Positions 9,687 through 18,443 of a stretch of DNA of 55,100 bases are shown here, one piece after another. Position 1 is the stretch's first letter. Each line of letters opens with the position of its first letter. The notes beneath the pieces were generated by a model, which saw only the letters and a program-made list of their open reading frames with translations, did no database searches and was not told the DNA's origin. A program made the position numbers and the translations under genes. Origin of the DNA: an uncultured Planctomycetaceae bacterium (GTDB lineage Bacteria > Planctomycetota > Planctomycetia > Pirellulales > Pirellulaceae); the NCBI GenBank assembly GCA_903863885.1, contig CAIPEB010000112.1, forward strand, positions 1-55,100, written 5' to 3'.

Positions 9687-9974
9687 GGATCAGCTCCTGA
9701 TGGCAGAACGAGATGCGTGGGACGAGGGCCCGTTCAGATCCAACGCGATAGGTGCTTGTTCAGGGGGCTTGGTCTTGTCATGCCCGCCGGAACACCGCGG
9801 CAACAAATAGGCAGCCGCTATCTTGAGATGTGCAGTTCTCGCTTGTCAATCGCCTCCCTTTCACCCAAGAACTTGCCAGAAGTCTGATGCCATGTTAACG
9901 GTTCTGAACAGGAGACCGCAGCAGCGGATATGGTGCTCGCTCAGTGGTCGACCGCAGCCGCGTTGGCCCGATTT
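9687..9974. other. Spacer between the LEPR gene and the TOTE-type gene
   Basis: This 288-bp spacer precedes the LEPR repeat gene on the minus strand and follows the helicase gene. It should hold the LEPR promoter. I see no convincing -35/-10 pair, terminator hairpin, RNA gene or coding frame in it. Confidence 0.4.
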
Positions 9975-12788
9975 TCAGCCCCGCCTCGAAGATACTCCGC
10001 GGTGCGCTAAGGCCCGCAGGATTGTGTCGAGCACCATGTCCAGTTTCGCGCCCACATCTTCGGCGAGGAAACGCAGGACGAAATAGCCATTTTCCTGCAA
10101 TAAGGCGTCTTTCCGACGATCGCGGCGATAGGCGTCCGGGCTTTCGAGATGCTGGCCGCCGTCCAGTTCCACTACAAGCCGCGCGTCCGCGCAGATCAGG
10201 TCCACTTCCATGTTTCCCCATCCGTCAAAGGGGATCGGCAGTTCAACGTTCAGGGTGAACCGGCCGGCTGTTTCCCGCAGCGATTGAAGCCGTCGATAAA
10301 AGAACGCCTCGGTGGCACTGCGGGCTCGCGCTGCTCCCGTCGCATTCGGATCCGGCTTTCGAGTCGCATCAACGAACAACCTCGCCAGCGGCGCATCAAC
10401 ACCGTCCCGCACCAGACGACGTACGCTCGCGGCGTACTCGCTCTTCCACGCCGGATCGACCGGCAGGAGAACATCGGCCGGCCAGTCCGGAACAGCACTG
10501 CCGGGTATCAAGACCGAGTATCCCACCGCCTCATAGCCCACACACCGCCGATCGAACATCCGCGCGAGCATCGGCACGTTCAGATCCGCATAGTCATACA
10601 CGCGAACTTCCGTCTTGCCATCATGAAGTCGATGCAGTCGCCCGACGTATTGTGCGACAGTGCCGCGCCACGAAATTGGTAGCGTCAGGAACAGCGTATC
10701 CAACCGTGAATCGTCGAATCCTTCGCCGATGTAACGCCCGGTAGCAAGCAGCACTCGCTCCTCATCTTCAGGGATTTCCGCGAGCCGATTCGCTGCGATG
10801 CGAGTTTCTTTGGTTCCCCGGCCGCCATACAACGCCACGACATTCTTCACATGCGGTGTGAGGTGATCCGCCAGGGCCGTCAAGTGTTCCTTCCGTTCGG
10901 TCAGCACAAGTGGTGAACGGCCATCCCGCAGAGCCTCGAGCACGTCTTCGCAGATCATCCGATTGCGATCTTCATCCGCCATCAATTCCTGGTAGAGCGC
11001 ATGGAACTGCAACCGACGATCCGGATCCGCGTCTTTCAGCGGACGGAACGAGGTGGGGCGAACGTGAACGGCATGGGCGAACGGTCGCTCTTTCGCGGCG
11101 ATCTTTGCATCCGCTCGATGTCGCACCGGCCCGCACTGCATGAAGATGATCGGGTGATGGCCGTCCTGGCGGGTAACTGTGGCCGACAATCCCGTCACGT
11201 ATCTCGCCTTCGCTCGCCGTACCACCAATTCAAAGCTCTGTGCCGACAGATGGTGGCACTCGTCCACGATGACGTGGCCGTAGTCGCCAACAAGGTCCTG
11301 GACAACGCCCTTTCGCACGAGGCTCTGAATCACGGCGACGTCGAGTTTGCCGTTTCCCCGTTTCTTGCCGCCGCCGATCTGGCCGATCTCCTTCTTGGGC
11401 AGGCCGAGAAATGACGACAGCCGCTCGATCCACTGGTCAACCAATTGTCGGCGATGCACGAGCACCAGCGTGTTGACGCCGCGACTTGCAATCAGCCACG
11501 CCGCGACAACCGTCTTGCCGAACGCTGTTGTAGCCGACAGTACGCCCGTATCGTGAGCCAGCATCTTGCGGGCAGCGGTCTGCTGTTCCGGCCGCAGTTG
11601 TCCCCGAAATGTCACTTGCAGCGGAATTCCGGCACACCGCTCATCCCGAACCTCTGTCTTGATTCGCAGTTGGGCGAGCAACGCTTGGACCTCATCCAGG
11701 CAGCCGCGCGGCAGTGCAATATGCCGGTCGAGATCCTCGGCGCAGGCGATGATTCGCGGCTTGCCGTACGTCGAAAGTCGCATGGCCTGCGCTTTGTGGA
11801 ACTCCGGGTTCTGAAATGCCGCGAGTCGCACGAGGCGGTTGCGCAGCGCCGGCGGCACGGATTCCTTCGCGATGTAGATCTGATCACCGAGAGTCAACTC
11901 GATGAGCTTCGGCAGCGGTCCGGTGACGGCGACTTTTTCCATGCGCGACGGAGACGCGTTCCAGGGCTGGTTGTCGGCATCCTCCTCGCATACAAGCCGA
12001 ACACCGACGATCCGGCCGCACTTTGCCGCATCGCGCACGATCTGCTCGACCTTTGGTGCTTCAATTCGCCGGACATCGCTCAGAAATGCCCATTGGTCCG
12101 CGTAGGGTTCACACCGCGCATCAACAAAAACGCAGTTGCCGTGCTTCCTTGCTTCACTCTGGAGCGGTAGCGCGATCAGGTTGCCGAACCCGCCTTGCGG
12201 CAGAGTGTCCTGATTTGGGAAGAACCGATCATAAGACTCGAGTCCGATCTCCGGTCGGTCTTCCATCGTCTCGGTCAGGATGTGCGCGCCCAAGCGCCGC
12301 GCCAGCGAAGCGGAGACCGGGCCGTCAAAGAAGATCCAGACGTGTCCGCCACTGCCCGATCGCGAACGCTCCAGCGCGGCAGGAACGCCGAGTCGTCCGC
12401 AGGTGGCGAGCACTGCCTGCACATCGTCCTGCCACTCGCGCTTATCAAAATCCATGGCCAGAAAAAAGCACGTTTCATCCAAAAGCAAAGGGTACGCACC
12501 CATGACGAAATCCGCACCTCGTTCGTCCTTTCCCACGAGGTGCGATCGGACCGCTGCGTCGGTGACGGGCTGATACTGCTTGTTGCGGCAGGCCGCGCAC
12601 TTCACACGCGGCTTGTCGCAGATTCCGCGCACCCACTCATTTCCGCAGACCGGCGAGTACCCGGACTTGCCCGATATTCGTCTCTCGAATCGCCGCGGGA
12701 ATACATCCTCGCGACCGCGAAAGAGGGAACGGAAAAGAGCAATCTTTGCCTCTGGCGGCGATCGGTCATTGGTAGAAGAGCATCCCAT
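9975..12788 (-). CDS. TOTE-type primase-helicase-nuclease fusion, candidate defence protein
   Basis: A 937-residue three-part protein. Residues 1-75 include a zinc-ribbon-like set (C48, C57, C64, C67). Residues 75-270 match the archaeo-eukaryotic primase domain of TOTE conflict systems: the metal-binding AMDFDK (D113, D115) and the SGSGGHVW motif with H149. Residues 395-780 are a superfamily-2 helicase: ATTAFGKT (Walker A, K425), VIVDECHH (Walker B, about 507-513), LSAT (about 534-537) and a motif VI QYVGRLHRLHDGK. Residues about 800-930 are a DUF559/Vsr-like restriction-endonuclease fold with MEVDL (D863) and VVELDGGQH (E874, D876). TOTE proteins are proposed to recognise invading nucleic acid, prime on it and cut it. 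It starts 20 bp after an upstream glycosidase-like gene, has no obvious partner, and all key residues appear intact. Confidence 0.85.
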   Translation of the reverse strand: MGCSSTNDRSPPEAKIALFRSLFRGREDVFPRRFERRISGKSGYSPVCGNEWVRGICDKPRVKCAACRNKQYQPVTDAAVRSHLVGKDERGADFVMGAYPLLLDETCFFLAMDFDKREWQDDVQAVLATCGRLGVPAALERSRSGSGGHVWIFFDGPVSASLARRLGAHILTETMEDRPEIGLESYDRFFPNQDTLPQGGFGNLIALPLQSEARKHGNCVFVDARCEPYADQWAFLSDVRRIEAPKVEQIVRDAAKCGRIVGVRLVCEEDADNQPWNASPSRMEKVAVTGPLPKLIELTLGDQIYIAKESVPPALRNRLVRLAAFQNPEFHKAQAMRLSTYGKPRIIACAEDLDRHIALPRGCLDEVQALLAQLRIKTEVRDERCAGIPLQVTFRGQLRPEQQTAARKMLAHDTGVLSATTAFGKTVVAAWLIASRGVNTLVLVHRRQLVDQWIERLSSFLGLPKKEIGQIGGGKKRGNGKLDVAVIQSLVRKGVVQDLVGDYGHVIVDECHHLSAQSFELVVRRAKARYVTGLSATVTRQDGHHPIIFMQCGPVRHRADAKIAAKERPFAHAVHVRPTSFRPLKDADPDRRLQFHALYQELMADEDRNRMICEDVLEALRDGRSPLVLTERKEHLTALADHLTPHVKNVVALYGGRGTKETRIAANRLAEIPEDEERVLLATGRYIGEGFDDSRLDTLFLTLPISWRGTVAQYVGRLHRLHDGKTEVRVYDYADLNVPMLARMFDRRCVGYEAVGYSVLIPGSAVPDWPADVLLPVDPAWKSEYAASVRRLVRDGVDAPLARLFVDATRKPDPNATGAARARSATEAFFYRRLQSLRETAGRFTLNVELPIPFDGWGNMEVDLICADARLVVELDGGQHLESPDAYRRDRRKDALLQENGYFVLRFLAEDVGAKLDMVLDTILRALAHRGVSSRRG

Positions 12789-12807
12789 TAGAAGTCGGCA
12801 CTCAAAT

Positions 12808-15198
12808 TCAGCGCTTCAGCCACGCAAGGCCGGCCTGGCATTCGACCAGGATCGGGCCGGCGGCAAAGGCGACTCGCACCGGATGCGGGGCCTGCAAGTT
12901 GACGTGGACTCGCTCAACTACAGTTTCGGCGGGCGTGACTTCCAACTCACCTGAGTCGCTCCTTTTCGCGGTGCAGTTCCACGTTTCGATCGTTCCGTCC
13001 GGGTTCTCCAGCACGTAAGCCGACGTCAGGGCGATTTCGCCCAGGCATTTGAAGATCTCGTGGACGTCGTTGTCGCAACAGCCGCCCTCTTGTTTGCCGT
13101 CCATGCCGAAATAGCCGGTGACATATGCGTTCGGCGCGGCTCGGTACCAGCCGGAGATCATCGGCAGGTATTGCTCGCCGATGACGCGCTGATTCCAGAC
13201 ACCCTTGCCGGGATTGGCGGGATCCTGCTCGAAAACGCGGGCATGAATGCAGGGGTCCGGGACGAAGGCCCACCGGAGATCGCCAGTCTTGAAGTCGATA
13301 AGCTGCACGCACGAACTCAGCCCGTTCATGGCTTGGCGGAGGTATTCCTTTTCGCCGGTCAGTTGGTACAGGTACCACAGACCATAGAACTGCCACGCGC
13401 TCCATCCGTGCGGCGAGTTCAACATGTTGGGATGAGTCATGACATCGTATTGCGATTCCCAATAGCGCAGGCTGCCGCCGTTCATCCGGCAATCGGGAAT
13501 GAGAATCTGCGAGAGGCACCGATGGCCGGACGATACCTTCCTCGCGGCGGCCAGATACTTCTGCCGCAGGCCCGGATCGGATTGCAGCAATGCATACATG
13601 GCCAGTTGCGTGGCTTCGCAGGAGATCATGCCGTCCTCGTAGGTCGCTTCGCCTTCCGTGCCGATGTTGTCGAGACGGTTGGCCAGGTCATCCACAGCGC
13701 GCCGGACCGAAGCGGCGTGCCTGTCGTAACGGGCCTTCCAGGCCGTGTCCTTCTCGGCCAACGCTCGTTCCGCCTCCATCACTTCCATCATGGATTTGGC
13801 GATATAGACGACGCACGTGTAGTGGGCATTCCCGTTGCGGTAAGCTCCGTCCGATGATTGACTGGCTATCAAGTAGTCCGCCAGGGCGGCCGCAAACTCA
13901 AGGCTCGCTGTGTCGCCGGTCGCTTCGTAGCGATCAACAAGCAACGACGCCCAGCACGCGTCGTTCTGGATGCGATGGAACCTGGGCGCCCGGTTGCTCA
14001 CGTCATACATCAGCGGTGCCAACTCCGCGAACTTCGCGTCGATCGCCGTATCGAGGGTACCGTCAGGAAAATACCGGCGGGCGATGTAGCCAGAGAAAAG
14101 GCCGTACCAGCTTTCCGTGTGAGTAGAGGCCTTTTGCGGTTTCGCCACGGCGTTGTCGCGCGCGTGCTGTGCGTACCACGACCACGGCATCCGACGGGCC
14201 ACCAACGCTTCGGAGACCTTTTCGTCCTGCGTCCTCACAGTCACCGCGTAAACCCCAGCCTGCTCAGGCTGAAAAGAAAACACACCGTTACTCAGTGCGC
14301 TCGGAACACTGTTGCCATCCGGCCCGACGACAGAAAGTGACTTGATGGCTGCCGGCGAGATCACGACACCGCTGGCCGTCTGGCCGGCCTCCACTGTCGT
14401 TCGTTCGAGCGCGATCATGGGGATGCCGGCGGCTTTGGCCAGTGTTGGCTGTACTTCCGTCAGGTTATCGAGCGGTACCAGAACAACACGCCATTGCCGG
14501 GATTCGCCGGGCGCGAGTGTTTGCGGAACGTGGGGATGCCGGGCCGGCTGCGGCGCGGTGTTCAGGAAATCAAGGCAGGAGGTGAACAGGCGATGGCCGC
14601 CGTCGTTGTAGCCGTTGGCCCAGGAAACAACCGGGTCCGGCGATGCGACCGCGAGGATCACGCCGTCCGGCCGCATGAAGTAGCCCCAGAAATGCGTCTT
14701 TTCACAGCGAAGGAGCGTCGGAAAAAAACGTTCGTTCCAATCAGGGAACTTCGCCATCTCGGTGTCCACGCCGAAGTTGACCAGCGCGCGCTCAGGTGCG
14801 AAGACCTTGTCGGACTTGTTCAGAATGCCTGCGAGGACTTCGAGACGTCCGTCCTTCACCGCATAGGCGAGTGAGTAGACGATGCCATCGATCGTCAGGG
14901 CGAACTCATGGGCGTCGGACTTCACCCGCTCCAACGGCAGCCGCACTTGCCATTGGCCCGCGTTGCACACGTGCCAGGAGAAGCCAGCGTACTTGTCATG
15001 ACGAAAGGCCATCGCAACAGGCGGCGCGCCGGGACGATGCCACGTCATTTCCTGGATTTCGCCACGCTCGGAAATCGTCGCCGAAAGCACCCCGTCCGAT
15101 AGAACACTGTCGCCCCGGGCAACTGAATGCATGAATCCGCAGCTCAAGATCGCTGCGACAAACACACTGCGGAGTCTCTTGTTCATCGAGATGCTCAT
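12808..15198 (-). CDS. Secreted (alpha/alpha)6-barrel glycosidase-like protein
   Basis: A 796-residue protein with a signal peptide (VFVAAILSCGFMHSVARG); the ATG at 15198 or the in-frame ATG at 15186 could be used. The N-terminal 300 residues are beta-rich (a sandwich as in many glycosidases), and residues about 330-740 are helical with repeated aromatic-rich segments (SPHGWSAWQFYGLWYLYQLTG, shown only in part; WYGLFSGYIARRYFPDG; EGEATYEDGMISCEATQ) typical of six-hairpin glycosidases and lyases. A conserved-looking GGCCDNDVHEIFKCLGE segment lies near the C-terminal end. I cannot assign a GH or PL family; catalytic acids are likely among the EDGMISCE or CCDND residues but this is inference. 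It sits in the minus-strand glycosidase run, directly upstream of the TOTE-type gene. Confidence 0.6.
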   Translation of the reverse strand: MSISMNKRLRSVFVAAILSCGFMHSVARGDSVLSDGVLSATISERGEIQEMTWHRPGAPPVAMAFRHDKYAGFSWHVCNAGQWQVRLPLERVKSDAHEFALTIDGIVYSLAYAVKDGRLEVLAGILNKSDKVFAPERALVNFGVDTEMAKFPDWNERFFPTLLRCEKTHFWGYFMRPDGVILAVASPDPVVSWANGYNDGGHRLFTSCLDFLNTAPQPARHPHVPQTLAPGESRQWRVVLVPLDNLTEVQPTLAKAAGIPMIALERTTVEAGQTASGVVISPAAIKSLSVVGPDGNSVPSALSNGVFSFQPEQAGVYAVTVRTQDEKVSEALVARRMPWSWYAQHARDNAVAKPQKASTHTESWYGLFSGYIARRYFPDGTLDTAIDAKFAELAPLMYDVSNRAPRFHRIQNDACWASLLVDRYEATGDTASLEFAAALADYLIASQSSDGAYRNGNAHYTCVVYIAKSMMEVMEAERALAEKDTAWKARYDRHAASVRRAVDDLANRLDNIGTEGEATYEDGMISCEATQLAMYALLQSDPGLRQKYLAAARKVSSGHRCLSQILIPDCRMNGGSLRYWESQYDVMTHPNMLNSPHGWSAWQFYGLWYLYQLTGEKEYLRQAMNGLSSCVQLIDFKTGDLRWAFVPDPCIHARVFEQDPANPGKGVWNQRVIGEQYLPMISGWYRAAPNAYVTGYFGMDGKQEGGCCDNDVHEIFKCLGEIALTSAYVLENPDGTIETWNCTAKRSDSGELEVTPAETVVERVHVNLQAPHPVRVAFAAGPILVECQAGLAWLKR

Positions 15199-15294
15199 GA
15201 ATGGTCTCGCACGTGTCTTCGAAATATGCTGCCCGCACCGCGCCTGTGACCGAAAGATCGCGCCCGCGCTGAGCTGACGCGGCCCGCGGTCGCG

Positions 15295-16512
15295 TTAGGG
15301 CTTGTTCCAGATTGCCTTGATCGTCGTCTCTTGTCCTCCGCCCGTGGGGCAGGCGGTGCTCGGAGTGTTGGCGCGATACCACCGATCGTCATGCACTTTG
15401 ACGGCCAATGGGAGTGAGCCGGGCATGGTCAGATGCCCGTTGGGGTCGGTGCGACGCACCCAGTCGTGTGCGTACGCGAGCCATTCATTGCGATACTCGG
15501 CCGGCTGATGCGCCAGCCACGCCGCTTCTTCGTATCCCCACACCCAAGGCAGGCCCGTGTTCGGTTGTCCCTCGCGGCCGCTGGCGAGACACTGATCGAA
15601 GTTCACCAGGTACGGCAGATGCTCACAATGCCAGCCGCTGGGATGAACGCCACCGGGACTTCGGCCGATAATCGTGTCGGCATGGCCCAGTTCGAGTATC
15701 GCCTTCTCGGGTTGTCCCGGCACTTCCTTCGGACGCAACGGGAAATTGAGAAAGTCGAACAGAAGCTTACCCTCATACACGAGCGGTCTTGCCGTGACGT
15801 CTGTTTGTGTGTTCAGCAGCACATAGTGGCGGCGGGCCTTCGTTGCCGCATAGCGACGGACCCGCTTCAGCAGTTCACCGAGATGTCGCAGTTCCGGATC
15901 ACCGGCCGCGGTCAGGGCAATCTGCCCGAACTCGATCGCTTCGTAACCGGAGTCAATGTATTGCGCCGCGCGGTAATAGAACCAACGGCGGGTCTCCGGC
16001 TTGGTGATGTCCGGAATGGATGCACCAGGCCCCCAATGATTGCGTCCAAAGCCGTTGTCGAACAGCATCGCGGCATAAGAGAAGTTCCTTGCTTCCACGG
16101 GTTCGCCGCATGCCTCGAACACCCAGGCAGGAATGGTCAGCCGATCGATACCGTCGTAAATTGCCTCGAACACACCCGCCTGGAGAATGCGATCAGGATC
16201 GCTGCGATGGATGCGCTCGGCGACCGACTTCACGTGCCGCCAGTAGGCTTCCTCATCGGCCGGTGGCTGCCCCCACAGGTATGCGACGAAGCTCAGCAGC
16301 TTTGCGTCGAGGCTGTCGACCATTCGCAGGTCGTCCTCAAAGCAGGGGCTGTAACTCATCCCGTTCATCGTGATGGCGCGAGCGAGATAATTCTCCAGCA
16401 CTTGCCGCGAGATCGCACCGTCGAACGCGTAATCGGGCTTGACGCGGTCGTCGGCGCCGCATGCGAGCGGCCACATCACAATCAAAGCAAAGAACAAACG
16501 AGAACCTATCAC
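15295..16512 (-). CDS. Secreted glycosidase-like protein of unknown family
   Basis: A 405-residue protein beginning at a GTG (16512), supported by a GGAGG ribosome-binding site ten bases upstream and by the signal peptide that follows (MIGSRLFFALIVMWPLACGA). The body has features of a TIM-barrel glycosidase: YIDSGYEAIEFGQIALTAAG resembles a catalytic strand, KARRHYVLLNTQ and KLLFDFLNFP look like later strands, and tryptophans abound near the end (WVWGYEEAAWLAHQP). I recognise no named family. It is followed 96 bp later by the (alpha/alpha)6 protein on the same strand and may act on the same glycan. An enzymatic role is inferred from context and fold impression only. Confidence 0.55.
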   Translation of the reverse strand: MIGSRLFFALIVMWPLACGADDRVKPDYAFDGAISRQVLENYLARAITMNGMSYSPCFEDDLRMVDSLDAKLLSFVAYLWGQPPADEEAYWRHVKSVAERIHRSDPDRILQAGVFEAIYDGIDRLTIPAWVFEACGEPVEARNFSYAAMLFDNGFGRNHWGPGASIPDITKPETRRWFYYRAAQYIDSGYEAIEFGQIALTAAGDPELRHLGELLKRVRRYAATKARRHYVLLNTQTDVTARPLVYEGKLLFDFLNFPLRPKEVPGQPEKAILELGHADTIIGRSPGGVHPSGWHCEHLPYLVNFDQCLASGREGQPNTGLPWVWGYEEAAWLAHQPAEYRNEWLAYAHDWVRRTDPNGHLTMPGSLPLAVKVHDDRWYRANTPSTACPTGGGQETTIKAIWNKP

Positions 16513-16698
16513 TGGGAAAGCACCTCCAACAAATGCTAAATCGCGATTCGCAACTTCTGCCTCGCAGACTCGTTCTGCTCATTCACTTTGGCCGCGCCTC
16601 GCTGCCTTTGCCGGATAAAGGCGGCAGATGCCCAACCGGCAGTGTAGCCGATCCGCTCCTTTCGCAACCGTTTACTCAACGCTCAATCAACGTCCGGA

Positions 16699-18273
16699 TC
16701 AGTCCTCGGAGCGTATGCCCGAATCGGACTGCGACAGCTTGTAGGTCGAGTAGACGGTGATGCTCTCGGCCGGCAACGCGTCCTCGAACTTCGCCTGTGC
16801 TGACGACAGCGGGAACGCCTGGAGCGGTTCCATGCGGTAATCAGGGCGCTCGACGGAGGCGGCAGTTACTTGATACTTGTGCAGTGCGCATTCAGCAGGC
16901 AAACCCCTGAACGACCAGGATACAGGTCGCTCGGCCTGCGTTCGATTCAAGACGACGACCGTCACATTTCCTTTCGGGCTCTGAAGTGCCGCTGCGTGGA
17001 TGTCTTTCGCATCGCCGGCGACATTGAGAAGTCGTGAGTGCCGGGCCGTGAATCGAGTGAGGATTCCATAGCTATAGTATGGCACCGGCTCGGGGCGCAC
17101 TTCCTTATAGTAGTCCCAACTCAGAGAGTCCCAGGTGCGAACCAGTTGCCACTGGCCGTCCAGGTCGCCCCGATTCACAAAACTCCAGCGGTTGAATCCG
17201 TCGGCGCCGGCGGCGAGACCGGCAATCACCTTCTCGGCATTGAGCAACTGAGACGGAAAGCTCTTGGGTATTGGCGACGCGTTGTCTCCGAACGGGATCA
17301 TGAAGCCCTCGGACTCTTTCGCATCGACATGGCCGAATTCGGCGACAAAGAAGGGGATGCCGCGGGCGCGGGCCGCCTCGGCCGACTGCCGGAGCGACTC
17401 CCAGGGAGCTTCCGCTTCATAGTGGTGCACGGCGTAGGCGCCGATCGCCGGATCCTTCGGCTCGCAACCGGCAATCGTCAGGTTGAAACTGTCCGGGGCA
17501 GCTATGGCAACATTCGCAAGTCCGCGCCGATCCAACTCGGCACGCACCGCACGAATCGCGGGCATCAGGTCGGCACACTTCCCATCGGGGCCCCACCACC
17601 ATGTCCACCCTCCGCCCGGTTCGTTGCTGACCGATAGCCAGCGGATGCAGCGGTATCCGCGTTGGTTGACGAGATGATCCAGCAGCGTGCCGAGTCCTGC
17701 GGCAAAGTCCGGGATCGATTTCGGCGCGCTTTCCAGGCGGTTCACGTGCTCGTGGGCGTTCCATGTTGTGTCCTGCCACATTTGTGCGAGCAACACGTCG
17801 ACGCCATTCTGCTGGCAGTGGTCGAGTATCCGGTAAAGCGTCGACATCTCCGCGTTTTCCCAATCGAAGCGGCTGCGATCCGGTTCGTACATTCGCTGGT
17901 CGATTTCCACCCGGCAGAAATCCAAGCCCAGCCAGCGTGCATGGCCAAGCAGATCGTTCCACGCCGTTGTGTTCGACAGCGGCGGATTGCCTCCGAATGC
18001 GCTGCCGCGACACGTCCGGTTGTTGCGTCCTTTGCCGATGAGGCCGTCGTACCAATAGGCGGTCGGACCGATCGCGTGCCAGGATGCTCCCAAACCGCCG
18101 GCCATGGTGTGCCCGTTCCGGCTTACGTCAACGCTGAACGCAATGGGCGGTTCGGCCGCGGGGGCGATGGGATGCGCCGCACTGAACAGGATCAGCGAGA
18201 TGGCGATGGTTATCTTGTATCGCGGTAACGTGCCGCTCGCCGAGCGTTCGATGCAGGGTCTGTGAAGTGGCAT
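16699..18273 (-). CDS. Secreted clan-A glycoside hydrolase (GH5/GH30/GH39-like)
   Basis: A 524-residue protein. The ATG at 18273 gives a signal peptide (ITIAISLILFSAAHPIAPAA); an upstream extension would run into the simple repeat at 18288-18317 and is rejected. The TIM barrel shows the two clan-A catalytic glutamates: E218 in WLSVSNEPGGGW (acid/base after the invariant Asn) and E312 in FFVAEFGHVD (nucleophile). A C-terminal beta-domain (about 400-524: VTVVVLNRTQAERPVSWSF) is as in GH30 and GH39 enzymes. These families hydrolyse beta-linked glycans such as glucan, xylan or galactan; the specificity is not clear here. It lies between the peptidase-GH172 fusion and the GTG-start glycosidase-like gene, all on the minus strand. 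Confidence 0.8.
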   Translation of the reverse strand: MPLHRPCIERSASGTLPRYKITIAISLILFSAAHPIAPAAEPPIAFSVDVSRNGHTMAGGLGASWHAIGPTAYWYDGLIGKGRNNRTCRGSAFGGNPPLSNTTAWNDLLGHARWLGLDFCRVEIDQRMYEPDRSRFDWENAEMSTLYRILDHCQQNGVDVLLAQMWQDTTWNAHEHVNRLESAPKSIPDFAAGLGTLLDHLVNQRGYRCIRWLSVSNEPGGGWTWWWGPDGKCADLMPAIRAVRAELDRRGLANVAIAAPDSFNLTIAGCEPKDPAIGAYAVHHYEAEAPWESLRQSAEAARARGIPFFVAEFGHVDAKESEGFMIPFGDNASPIPKSFPSQLLNAEKVIAGLAAGADGFNRWSFVNRGDLDGQWQLVRTWDSLSWDYYKEVRPEPVPYYSYGILTRFTARHSRLLNVAGDAKDIHAAALQSPKGNVTVVVLNRTQAERPVSWSFRGLPAECALHKYQVTAASVERPDYRMEPLQAFPLSSAQAKFEDALPAESITVYSTYKLSQSDSGIRSED

Positions 18274-18287
18274 TCTGGTTGTCTCTT

Positions 18288-18317
18288 GGAGTCTGGAGTC
18301 CGGAGTCTGGAGTCCGG
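18288..18317. repeat. Short tandem repeat of GGAGTCTGGAGTCC type
   Basis: Two head-to-tail copies of a 15-base unit (GGAGTCTGGAGTCCG and then GGAGTCTGGAGTCCGG), themselves made of GGAGTC half-units, followed by a GGAGGAGA-rich stretch. The same core appears inverted at 27306-27323 and, shorter, near 39179-39192, always between genes. It lies 14 bases upstream of the clan-A hydrolase start, so it may also affect that leader. Confidence 0.7.
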
Positions 18318-18443
18318 AGGAGAGGAGGAGAGGAGGACACGGATAGAGAACGCTCGCGTGATTCAATATGAAGTCGACACTTACGCGGGTGGACAATCCT
18401 TCAGGAAAACGCGGCGGCTTGTGCACACGCGAGAGAGGCTTGT

